This document shows, in pieces, positions 53,599 through 61,208 of a stretch of 64,000 nt of DNA. The DNA is from JAPOUP01 sp965221405. Its GTDB lineage: Bacteria; Pseudomonadota; Alphaproteobacteria; Rhodobacterales; Rhodobacteraceae. The position numbers were made by a program, and so were the translations under genes. The stretch is from positions 2,480,001 through 2,544,000 of the forward strand of contig CBDCSE010000002.1 in NCBI GenBank assembly GCA_965221405.1, in the 5' to 3' direction. The notes beneath the pieces are model-generated. The model was not told where the DNA came from and searched no databases. It worked only from the letters and a program-made list of their open reading frames with translations. Numbering within the stretch: the stretch's first letter is position 1; each line of letters starts with the position of its first letter.

Positions 53599-54741
53599 AT
53601 GGGGTCAGCCGATATCATCGTCGTGGGCGGAGGGATAGCCGGTTCGATGTCCGCGCTACATCTGCAGCGCCGCGGAGCGCGTGTGACGCTGATTGACCGT
53701 TGGGAGCCGGGCCACGCCCGGGCGGCATCGACCGACTACAACCGCATGATCCGCGCGATTTCCGGCCGGGATGAATTCTACACGCGTTGGGCACGGGAAA
53801 GCCGGATGCGCTGGATGGAGCTGATGGCCGAAACCGGCCAGAACCTCATGTATGAATGCGGTGCGCTGACGCTGGCGACCGCCGGTCATTGCGACTGGGA
53901 AGACGCGACGCCGGAGACTTTCGAAAGGGTCGGCGTCCCTTACCACCGCCTGTCGCCGGAGGAGGTGCGGCTGCATTTCCCGCAGTTCAGGGTGGATGAC
54001 ATATCCTATGCGCTCTTCGAGCCGGAAGCGGGCCTTCTCATGGCGCACCGCTGTGTCATAACCGCGGTCGATCTTTTCCGGAAGTCCGGCGGGACCGTGA
54101 AACGTGGGCATGTGACGACCGACGCCCGGGAACGGCCGATTCTGGACGGGCACCCATTGGAGGCCGATGTGATAGTGATCGCCACCGGTGCCTGGATGGC
54201 CGAAATGTTTCCCCGCACGGTGAAGCCCATCAGCGCGGTTCTGGGAATCAACGTGCTCTACACCTCCACACCGGATGGATCCGACGCGTTCGACATGGCG
54301 AAAATGCCCTGCTGGATCGACCATGGTCAAGGATCATTCGGCCTCCCGTCGTCGGAGGGATCAGGCGTTAAGGCGGCGGTCGTTATCCCGAACCAACCGA
54401 TCGACCTTGACCGGGACGAGCGTCTCATAGAGCGCGCGAGTCTCAGCCGGACGCGGGCCTATATCCGCCATAGGCTGCCGGGCCTGATCGGGGAACGCGT
54501 GGTGGATTCGAAATTCAACCAGGTGATTCTCATGCCCGACACGAATTTCATCGCCGACTGGCATCCGGAGCAAGAAAACGTCCTGCTGGCGGGAGGATGT
54601 TCGGGGCATCTGTTCAAACACGGCCCCGTATTCGGGGACTTTGTCGCCGGCCTCGCGGTTCGGGACTATGGAACCGCGGATCGGTTTCGGCTCGTCGGGC
54701 GGCGGAAACTGAGCGCCCGCGAGAGTCCAAGCGGCCGATGA
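53599..54741 (+). CDS. FAD-dependent amine/amino-acid oxidase, sarcosine-oxidase-like, divergent from BMC operon
   Basis: Start ATG at 53599 (MGSADIIVVGGGIAGSMSAL) gives 380 residues. The FAD motif GGGIAGS precedes the MSOX-type pattern HARAASTDYNRMIRAISGRD, then ADVIVIATGAWMAEMFP, and near the end MPDTNFIADWHPEQENVLLA and AGGCSGHLFKHGPVFGD. The Cys that binds FAD covalently in sarcosine oxidase, six residues before the TPD-type motif, appears as Asn, so flavin is probably not attached there. The last 13 codons lie in a 44-bp repeat also found at 56612. It likely makes an aldehyde or imine for the pathway. Confidence 0.87.
   Translation: MGSADIIVVGGGIAGSMSALHLQRRGARVTLIDRWEPGHARAASTDYNRMIRAISGRDEFYTRWARESRMRWMELMAETGQNLMYECGALTLATAGHCDWEDATPETFERVGVPYHRLSPEEVRLHFPQFRVDDISYALFEPEAGLLMAHRCVITAVDLFRKSGGTVKRGHVTTDARERPILDGHPLEADVIVIATGAWMAEMFPRTVKPISAVLGINVLYTSTPDGSDAFDMAKMPCWIDHGQGSFGLPSSEGSGVKAAVVIPNQPIDLDRDERLIERASLSRTRAYIRHRLPGLIGERVVDSKFNQVILMPDTNFIADWHPEQENVLLAGGCSGHLFKHGPVFGDFVAGLAVRDYGTADRFRLVGRRKLSARESPSGR
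54698..54741. repeat. 44-bp direct repeat, copy 1
   Basis: GGCGGCGGAAACTGAGCGCC and following bases match 56612-56655 at 41 of 44 positions, in the same orientation. Copy 1 encodes the C-terminus RRKLSARESPSGR of the flavoprotein. The pair brackets the lipoprotein gene. Confidence 0.75.
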
Positions 54742-54912
54742 CGGAGTCGAGAAGGCAGAGACCGCCGCCGTAGAACCCGTGATACGGGATTCCGTCGGGC
54801 ATCACCTTTCGGACGGCACGGCTCCCGGGCGGAAGCGTGAAGGGCGCGGGCATGCGGGCCTCCCGGATCCGGCTCCCTCGTCCGCGGAACGGAGACCGCG
54901 GGCGACGCCCGG

Positions 54913-56418
54913 TCAGCGCGGACGCACGGCGCCGAAACCGGCGGAGAGGTCGGGATGCTCCAGCACGCCAGCGGCACCCTCGTGCGCGGGACCGGTAAAG
55001 ACGCCGGTCACCACGCCGGGATCGTCGCCGGGCGCGAAGGCGGAGTCGAAGCCGCTGTCCGTGCCATCCTCCCAGAGGGCCAGCGTATAACCGAGATCAC
55101 CGTCGCCCCAGCGCGTCCCGCTGCCGGGCGCACCGGGATGCGCACCCCTCTCCCAGGATTCGAGCGCCGTGAAATCGGCCCGTCCGCCGACATCAGCGAA
55201 ATCGACACCGATCCTTGCGTCGCCAGCCACGGTCCGCCCCGACCCGGTGAAGCCGAGAAGCTCCCCTGTCCACGTCGCCCTGCCCGCCAGCGCGGGATTG
55301 TGCGCGAGGCGCATGGACGGCCGCGGGCCGTAGGCCCAGGGCTTTGACAGGCCGTTGCGGTAGCCCGCGCCGAACTGGAGTTCCGCGCCGCCGCGGCCCG
55401 CGGAGCCGAGAAGGTGGAACGCGTCGGTCTCCCACGGGCCGAGACCGGACACGCCCAGCCCGTCGACAAAGGTTCCCGGGGCGATCCGCGTTTCCGCCAG
55501 CAGCGCCTCGCCGTCCAGCGTCAGATAGACGCCGGACTGGTCGCGGTCGGGATCTGCGGTGGGCGCGAGCACCGATTCGGGATACCGGGCCGGATCAACG
55601 TGGGCGACAAACCCATAGGCGTGGAGCAGCTCGTGGGTGACGGTGTCCAGCATGTCCGCGTCCGCGCCCCGGGCGCTCCGGTCGATATAGGCGTAGCCGC
55701 TGAGAACCTCGCCGTTCTCCGACACCGACACTCCGCCGATGCCGAGAACGCGGCCCGGATCGTCGACGTCCCCGGGCAGGTCGGGCCAGTCGGCTTTTCC
55801 GTCCGTGAAGTGGATGTGGATCTCGCCCCGGGGGATGTCCCTGACATCGCGCCGCCGTTCCGCAATGTCGGATCCGAGGAGGATCCGCCGCCGCCACGGC
55901 AGCGCCGTGTTGATCCTGCGCAGGGAGACGGCCGCCAGCTCCCTCTCCGCTGGGCGGGCGCTGTAGTGGATCCGGAGCGTCTTGCGTGGGCCGACCTCCC
56001 CGAAAACCAGACGGCCGCCGGTCTCGGCGTATTCCTGGGTCTGGAACGCGCGGATGAAATCGACGACCTCGCCCGCGCTCGCGGTACCGTCGCGCCCCCG
56101 GGGGTCGCGCCAGCGTCCGGAGCGGATCGCGAACGCGCCGTCGGCGGTTCCGGTCTCAAGGTCGGAGGCCTCGGGCGATTCAGTCCTGAACGCCGGGCCG
56201 ACGCCGACCGTCCCACCCACCGTCCTGGTATCCGCCGACACCGGAACCGAACCCGACGATGGAATCGTGAGACCGCGCACGGGAATGTCGATCCCGGCCC
56301 GTGGGGTGTTGCGGTTGTTTCCTCCATCGATGGCGCCGCCGGGGTTTCCTCCGCCGCCGCAGGCGGCGAGCGCCGTCATCGCCGCGAGCGCCGCGGCAAG
56401 TGCTCCGATATGTGCCAT
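54913..56418 (-). CDS. Surface lipoprotein: HExxH metallopeptidase-like domain plus TbpB-like barrel
   Basis: Start ATG at 56418 (MAHIGALAAALAAMTALAAC) gives 501 residues with a lipobox ending in Cys20 and a Gly-rich linker. Residues about 95-290 contain RIHYSARPAERELAAVSLRR, ADMLDTVTHELLHAYGFVAH (HExxH with a downstream His) and a tail of Pro/Asp. The C-terminal part has GFTGSGRTVAGDARIGVDFA and FTGPAHEGAAGVLEHPDLSA, the form of small transferrin-binding-like beta-barrels on the cell surface. Combination of the two domains is inferred. No operon partner. Confidence 0.78.
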   Translation of the reverse strand: MAHIGALAAALAAMTALAACGGGGNPGGAIDGGNNRNTPRAGIDIPVRGLTIPSSGSVPVSADTRTVGGTVGVGPAFRTESPEASDLETGTADGAFAIRSGRWRDPRGRDGTASAGEVVDFIRAFQTQEYAETGGRLVFGEVGPRKTLRIHYSARPAERELAAVSLRRINTALPWRRRILLGSDIAERRRDVRDIPRGEIHIHFTDGKADWPDLPGDVDDPGRVLGIGGVSVSENGEVLSGYAYIDRSARGADADMLDTVTHELLHAYGFVAHVDPARYPESVLAPTADPDRDQSGVYLTLDGEALLAETRIAPGTFVDGLGVSGLGPWETDAFHLLGSAGRGGAELQFGAGYRNGLSKPWAYGPRPSMRLAHNPALAGRATWTGELLGFTGSGRTVAGDARIGVDFADVGGRADFTALESWERGAHPGAPGSGTRWGDGDLGYTLALWEDGTDSGFDSAFAPGDDPGVVTGVFTGPAHEGAAGVLEHPDLSAGFGAVRPR

Positions 56419-56766
56419 AGGTCCTGTCCTTCCAGCGGGTCGCGCCAGCGCGACGGTCAGGCGAGCGTCTGGATCATGGCACGGACGCGCCCAGCGGCAC
56501 CGTTCGGAAAGGCCCCGTCGCCCCGGCGTAGGTGCCGACGATCCATGGGCCAATATGCCACCGCCTTCTATCTTTATCACGTCGTTCCATGTTGCCCCGT
56601 ATCCCGATATAGGCGGCGGAAATTGAGCGCCCGCGAGAATCCCAGCGGCCGATGATGCGCATCGGAGGCATCTGTAAAGCGTTGATGCTTGCTGATTTCG
56701 ACATGGCGTAGGCACGATTCGCGCTGAAATCGGTGAATTTCGGAATTACTTCGCCCGAATAACTTC
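56419..56766. other. Intergenic carrying repeat copy 2
   Basis: It holds the lipoprotein promoter and copy 2 of the 44-bp repeat. No gene is seen. Confidence 0.4.
56612..56655. repeat. 44-bp direct repeat, copy 2
   Basis: GGCGGCGGAAATTGAGCGCC and following bases match copy 1 (54698-54741) with three differences. It lies outside any recognised gene. Confidence 0.75.
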
Positions 56767-59541
56767 TTACGCATGGCGCCGAACAATGTCCGGCACTTCT
56801 CCGGGCTTAAACGCCACATCCCAAGACCATACCCCGAAGCCACCAGCAGAATTCACCGCTTCGACCCACTCGGCCAGAGCATCTCTTTTGGCCTTATTCT
56901 GCGGGCTATCAGCTCCCTTGATTTCCAAGACCAGTATCTTTCCACTCTGATATTTTACCAGAAAATCAGGAATGTATCGTCTGCGGGAGCCAGACCACAA
57001 GTACTGGATCTGGAAGCCGAGATGATCGTTTTTCGCGAACGCCAGAACGTCATCTGACTTCTCAAACACGCTGGCCGCATGTCCTTCCCAGGACGAGTCT
57101 CCCACCAGGTGGCTGATATGTGACTTGATGGCCGGAAAATTTGGCTTTGTCGTGTACCACGTCCGCATCCGGGCCGTGGAACCTATGGGGTTTTCCTCGT
57201 CGAAGATGGGCGTCAGGTTGGTCCTGTTTTGCTCGGTCACACTCTGCATCAGGTGCTGAACGATCAGATCGATGTTCAGAGCGATCAAAATACGGCGGCG
57301 CAACGGGTCCGAATGAAAACGCGACGGAATTTGCAGCGTGTCAGACCCGATGAACGCTTCAACGATCCGCACCAGTTGGGCGGCAAGGAAGTCCTCGGAG
57401 CCTTTGAAGCCGTGGCGCATTCCGGCAAAGCCCTTGCGCGCGGCCTGGAACACAAGCCGTTGCAGCCGAAACCCATCGGGGAACTCTTCGAGATCAATCG
57501 ACGATACATTGTCGAGATCGGTTGCGCCCCCGAGCGCGGGCGCGAGGTCAGCGCTGACCGGCGTAGAGGCTGGATCAAGCGCCAACGCCTGAACATTGCC
57601 CCAGTCCAACACCAATGCCGGACGCACCACGGTCTCGACCCGAAGGACATTCGGCCATTTGATCTCCAGATTTGCCCGATCCGGCACGGTTTCGATCTGC
57701 GTTGTCGGCTTTGGTGGCGGTGGAGCCTTTCCTGAATCGTCCGACTCAGAAATCGAAAGCGGGACGCCGAAGACGTTAACATATTCCGGCAGGAACAGAC
57801 CTTTTTCGTCCCGGTCATAAGACACGCGCCGCAGACCCCGGCCCACAACTTGCTCACACAGCAACTGAGACGAGAAGGCGCGCAGTCCCATGATGTGCGT
57901 GACGTTCTTCGCGTCCCAGCCTTCAGACAACATCGCGACCGAAATCACATTCTGGAGAGCCCGTCCGGCCTGGCCACGCTTGCCGACAGTGTCGATGATC
58001 TCGCGCAGCAGCTCTTCCTTCTTAAGGGCGACGAATTGGCGTTTGCGTGTTCCGGGAATGTCGGACGCGTCAACAATATCCCGCAGATGCTGATCATAGG
58101 CCTTGTCGGAGGCCGCCGCCTCGCCGATCTCCGCCTTGTCCAGTACTTTTGAATCCACGCGCAGCGTTTTGTTCGGGGCCTGCAATTCAGGCCAGTGCGC
58201 ATCGCCCTGGTTGAAGTAGTGTTCGATCCGGGCAGCGGTTTCCGTGCGGTTGCAAACCGTCAGCATAACAGGCGGCGCGTGGTGTCCGGCTTTAGCCCAA
58301 TCCCGTGCTGTTTCGCGCCAGTCCGCCCCAAGCAGCGTGTAGGCGTCCTGCACCAGTTTGGGCAGCGCCTCATGCGGTTCTGCCTTAGCGCGGTTCAGGT
58401 CCTCGGACACCGATATGTCGCGGTAAATGTGGGAGAGCTTCGATTTTAGGGTTTTGGCGTCTGGCAGGGCGTCATCGCGCACCACCACACGCGGCGTCTT
58501 CACCAACCCCGCCTCAATCGCATCGTTCAGCCCAAAGTCGGAGACAATCCAATCGAAGAGCGCGGCATCGGTGCTCTTCTTGCCCGTCGGGGCGAAGGGT
58601 GTTGCCGACAGATCAAAGCAGCGCTGGATACGGCGGGTCTTGTGAATACGGTCCAGCCCTTCGAGCCAGCGCGTGGCCTCATCAAGATCGATCCCCTGTT
58701 CGGCTGCCCGCTTCTTGGATATCTTCAGTTCAGGCGGCTTCCGGTAGGCATGGTGCGCCTCGTCATTGATGACGATGATATCCTTGTATGAGGCCAGTTT
58801 GCCAAGCACGCGGCGAGTGAACGCCTCGTCAGATTCCTTGCCCTTGCGAACTACTGATCGGTCAACCAGCTTCAACGGCATTAGCGTGTGCCAGTTCTCG
58901 ATCATTACTTCGGCCTGGTTCAGCTTCTGGCGCATCGCATCTGACGGGCAGAGATTGAATTCGTCGTAATAGCTGCCCCCGCGTGGCATCAGAACCTGCA
59001 AGCGGCCTTTCACGGTGAGCCCGGGCGCCACGATAAACACGGCGCGGCTGAACGCCTTGTTGCGCCTCGGATAAGTCAGCGCGTTCAGCACCTGCCAAGT
59101 GATGATCATCGCCATGACGGTGGTCTTGCCCGCGCCGGTAGCCATCTTGTTGCAGAGCCGTTCCCACGGCCCCCCATCGCCAGGCAAATGGAGGCCCTGT
59201 TTATAGGCCTCTGCACCCTCAACCCACCAGATCAGCGTTTCAATCGCTTCCAACTGGCAGAAATAGAATGGATGCTGGCGCGCGTCCTCATCATGCCAAT
59301 GCTCAAGAAGCTTGCGGGTCACGATGGTTACGCCGGGATAGGCATCCGCGCGCCACTCATCCACGCGGGCGCGGATCGCGTTGACTATAGCGAGCTCCTC
59401 GGTGCGCTTGGTGTTGTTGCGCGCGTCGAAGACCTCGTAGCTTGCGGGCCGCCGCTCCGGCTTGATCTCCAGCGCGCCGCCTCTGCCCTCGACCCAATGC
59501 TGCTTAGGTCGCTTCCAAGGGCGGTTGATGATGAGGGACAT
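56767..59541 (-). CDS. Type III restriction enzyme Res-like helicase-nuclease (BPTD_3080 type)
   Basis: 924 residues. SF2 helicase motifs are in order: Walker A ATGAGKT (134-140), DEAH (260-263) in VINDEAHHAYRK, LSATPF (311-316), and QVVGRGLRR in the second RecA domain. The C-terminus carries a PD-(D/E)xK nuclease core: YIPDFLVKYQSGKILVLEIK, with Asp near 858 and ExK at about 873-875. Together with the methyltransferase upstream it forms a type III-like restriction-modification pair, except that two other genes lie between them. Confidence 0.9.
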   Translation of the reverse strand: MSLIINRPWKRPKQHWVEGRGGALEIKPERRPASYEVFDARNNTKRTEELAIVNAIRARVDEWRADAYPGVTIVTRKLLEHWHDEDARQHPFYFCQLEAIETLIWWVEGAEAYKQGLHLPGDGGPWERLCNKMATGAGKTTVMAMIITWQVLNALTYPRRNKAFSRAVFIVAPGLTVKGRLQVLMPRGGSYYDEFNLCPSDAMRQKLNQAEVMIENWHTLMPLKLVDRSVVRKGKESDEAFTRRVLGKLASYKDIIVINDEAHHAYRKPPELKISKKRAAEQGIDLDEATRWLEGLDRIHKTRRIQRCFDLSATPFAPTGKKSTDAALFDWIVSDFGLNDAIEAGLVKTPRVVVRDDALPDAKTLKSKLSHIYRDISVSEDLNRAKAEPHEALPKLVQDAYTLLGADWRETARDWAKAGHHAPPVMLTVCNRTETAARIEHYFNQGDAHWPELQAPNKTLRVDSKVLDKAEIGEAAASDKAYDQHLRDIVDASDIPGTRKRQFVALKKEELLREIIDTVGKRGQAGRALQNVISVAMLSEGWDAKNVTHIMGLRAFSSQLLCEQVVGRGLRRVSYDRDEKGLFLPEYVNVFGVPLSISESDDSGKAPPPPKPTTQIETVPDRANLEIKWPNVLRVETVVRPALVLDWGNVQALALDPASTPVSADLAPALGGATDLDNVSSIDLEEFPDGFRLQRLVFQAARKGFAGMRHGFKGSEDFLAAQLVRIVEAFIGSDTLQIPSRFHSDPLRRRILIALNIDLIVQHLMQSVTEQNRTNLTPIFDEENPIGSTARMRTWYTTKPNFPAIKSHISHLVGDSSWEGHAASVFEKSDDVLAFAKNDHLGFQIQYLWSGSRRRYIPDFLVKYQSGKILVLEIKGADSPQNKAKRDALAEWVEAVNSAGGFGVWSWDVAFKPGEVPDIVRRHA

Positions 59542-59544
59542 CTC

Positions 59545-60018
59545 TCAACCCACCCGAATTGTTCGTTCTGGCAACCTCATACCCTTTTGGGCGAGTTGCT
59601 TTGCTTCCTTGCCGCCCGCCCTGAAGCTGGTCCTACCTTTATAGAGCCACCGAAAAGGTATCTCGCCTTTCGCTTCGGCAACTCGTGTCAGCGCGGCCAG
59701 GCCCCTAAATTCTGGCGTCCGCAATCTGGCCTTCAACCAGTCCAGCTTTCTGATCATGACTGCCACTTCGCCAGAGCCACTGGCGGGATGCGGTTCAATC
59801 CACAATGCAAACTCTTGGCCTGAATTGAGGCCAAGACCATAGTCCCATCGGTTTGCGTTAGGTTCAGCGCTCTCAAAATGCGCGTCAAGATCGACACTGC
59901 CGGTAAATTTAGCGCCGCCTTTGACCATCACTTGGGCGCGATATTCAGCGTTGATTGCCTGTTTTCCGGCTTTACCCCTGAGCCCAGCGGCATTGGCAGC
60001 CTCCAAAAATCCCGTCAT
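59545..60018 (-). CDS. Hypothetical protein in restriction-modification cluster
   Basis: 157 residues with no signal peptide or membrane segment. Segments such as MVKGGAKFTGSVDLDAHFES, WDYGLGLNSGQEFALWIEPH and AVMIRKLDWLKARLRTPEFR suggest a compact alpha/beta protein. I do not recognise the family. Start overlaps the AAA ATPase stop (ATGA) and the stop is 3 bp before the res gene, so it is made with both. A role as partner of the ATPase is likely. Confidence 0.75.
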   Translation of the reverse strand: MTGFLEAANAAGLRGKAGKQAINAEYRAQVMVKGGAKFTGSVDLDAHFESAEPNANRWDYGLGLNSGQEFALWIEPHPASGSGEVAVMIRKLDWLKARLRTPEFRGLAALTRVAEAKGEIPFRWLYKGRTSFRAGGKEAKQLAQKGMRLPERTIRVG

Positions 60019-61208
60019 CCTCTGGCTGCCTTCGCATTTGCCTGTGTGACCGCCTTCGCGACGGTATCAGCCGAGCGTCCTGCGAACCCGTTAAGATCGC
60101 CCCAATTCGCGACCGCTGCATCGTCCGACCCTGGGTCCAGAGACGATATGTCTTGCGCCACCTTGCCGCGTTCAAAGAAGTACACGCGGTAATCCTTGCT
60201 GAGCACACTCTCTGCGATCTGTTTCGTCGTGGGGTTGGAATCGAGCTCAAAGAGCGTGCGCACGTCTGCCTCTGTGCCGCCACAGTCCTGAACCTGCCGA
60301 AAGGTCCAAATCAGATCGAGAACCACGGTGGAATGTGTTGAAATCACCACCTTATAACCCCGCCTCAACAGCTCCAAAACCAAGAGCAGGAAGGTCGACA
60401 CGGCCCTCGGGTGCAATCCCATCTCAGGCTCTTCGATGACTACCCAATCGATATGGTCACGTTTGGAGACCTTGCCCGCCGGGCACAGCCAATAGAGTCC
60501 GAGCAGAAGCGGGACAAATTCCCTCTGGCCTGCCGACCAAGCCAGGAAAGGAAGTCCCTCCGACAAACCGTCAATCTCCAGCGTCAGGCTCTTTGTGAAA
60601 TCCTTTGGCTCAACGATGAGTTGAGCGCCGCCAAACAGGTTTTCTGCGATTGGTTCTTTGAGGGTTTCATTTAATCGACCTCTGGCGGGGAAAAGCTGCG
60701 CGGTTGAGCCAAATTCATTCTGCAGCAAGATATGAAGCCGATGTGCGAAATAGCGCAGGACATAGGGATCACCGAAGCTGAAGCTTCCGAAGGTCTGAGA
60801 TACGCCGGAGGGTAAGCTGACAACTCTTTGAGCGGGTATGTAGAAAAGGCGCTCGATCTGAGCCGACTTCGGTCTCTTGAACTTGGTCAATGCACGAAGG
60901 TCATATCGCTGCCCATCCCATGTAACCGTTGGCGCATCATCCAGCATGCCCGCCATTCCACGCCCGTAAAAGCCATTGAGCACGGCGGCTGGATCGCCAT
61001 TGAAGACCACATTCTGTTGCTCGAAAACACCAAGGACATGGTTTCGATCCATGGCAAGCTTCAGCGTTTGCAGGAAAACGCTCTTTCCGCTGGCCTGCGG
61101 TCCCACCAGAACCGTCAAGTCGCCCATATCCACTTTGGCTTCCGTAACCGGCCCAACGCTCTCCAGGCGTATCGTCGCGCGTATTTTGCTCTTTTTGCCC
61201 GGCATCAT
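60015..61208 (-). CDS. AAA-family ATPase (ABC/OLD-like) in restriction-modification cluster
   Basis: 397 residues. Walker A is LVGPQASGKSVFLQTLKLAM (about residues 34-53), signature-like WSAGQREFVPLLLGLYWL, Walker B VVIEEPEMGLHPRAVSTFLL, and switch VISTHSTVVLDLIWTFR. A 100-residue C-terminal part has no TOPRIM motif, so it is not a complete OLD nuclease. Start is directly at the methyltransferase stop. Such ATPases accompany several anti-phage systems. The exact role is unknown. Confidence 0.85.
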   Translation of the reverse strand: MMPGKKSKIRATIRLESVGPVTEAKVDMGDLTVLVGPQASGKSVFLQTLKLAMDRNHVLGVFEQQNVVFNGDPAAVLNGFYGRGMAGMLDDAPTVTWDGQRYDLRALTKFKRPKSAQIERLFYIPAQRVVSLPSGVSQTFGSFSFGDPYVLRYFAHRLHILLQNEFGSTAQLFPARGRLNETLKEPIAENLFGGAQLIVEPKDFTKSLTLEIDGLSEGLPFLAWSAGQREFVPLLLGLYWLCPAGKVSKRDHIDWVVIEEPEMGLHPRAVSTFLLLVLELLRRGYKVVISTHSTVVLDLIWTFRQVQDCGGTEADVRTLFELDSNPTTKQIAESVLSKDYRVYFFERGKVAQDISSLDPGSDDAAVANWGDLNGFAGRSADTVAKAVTQANAKAARG

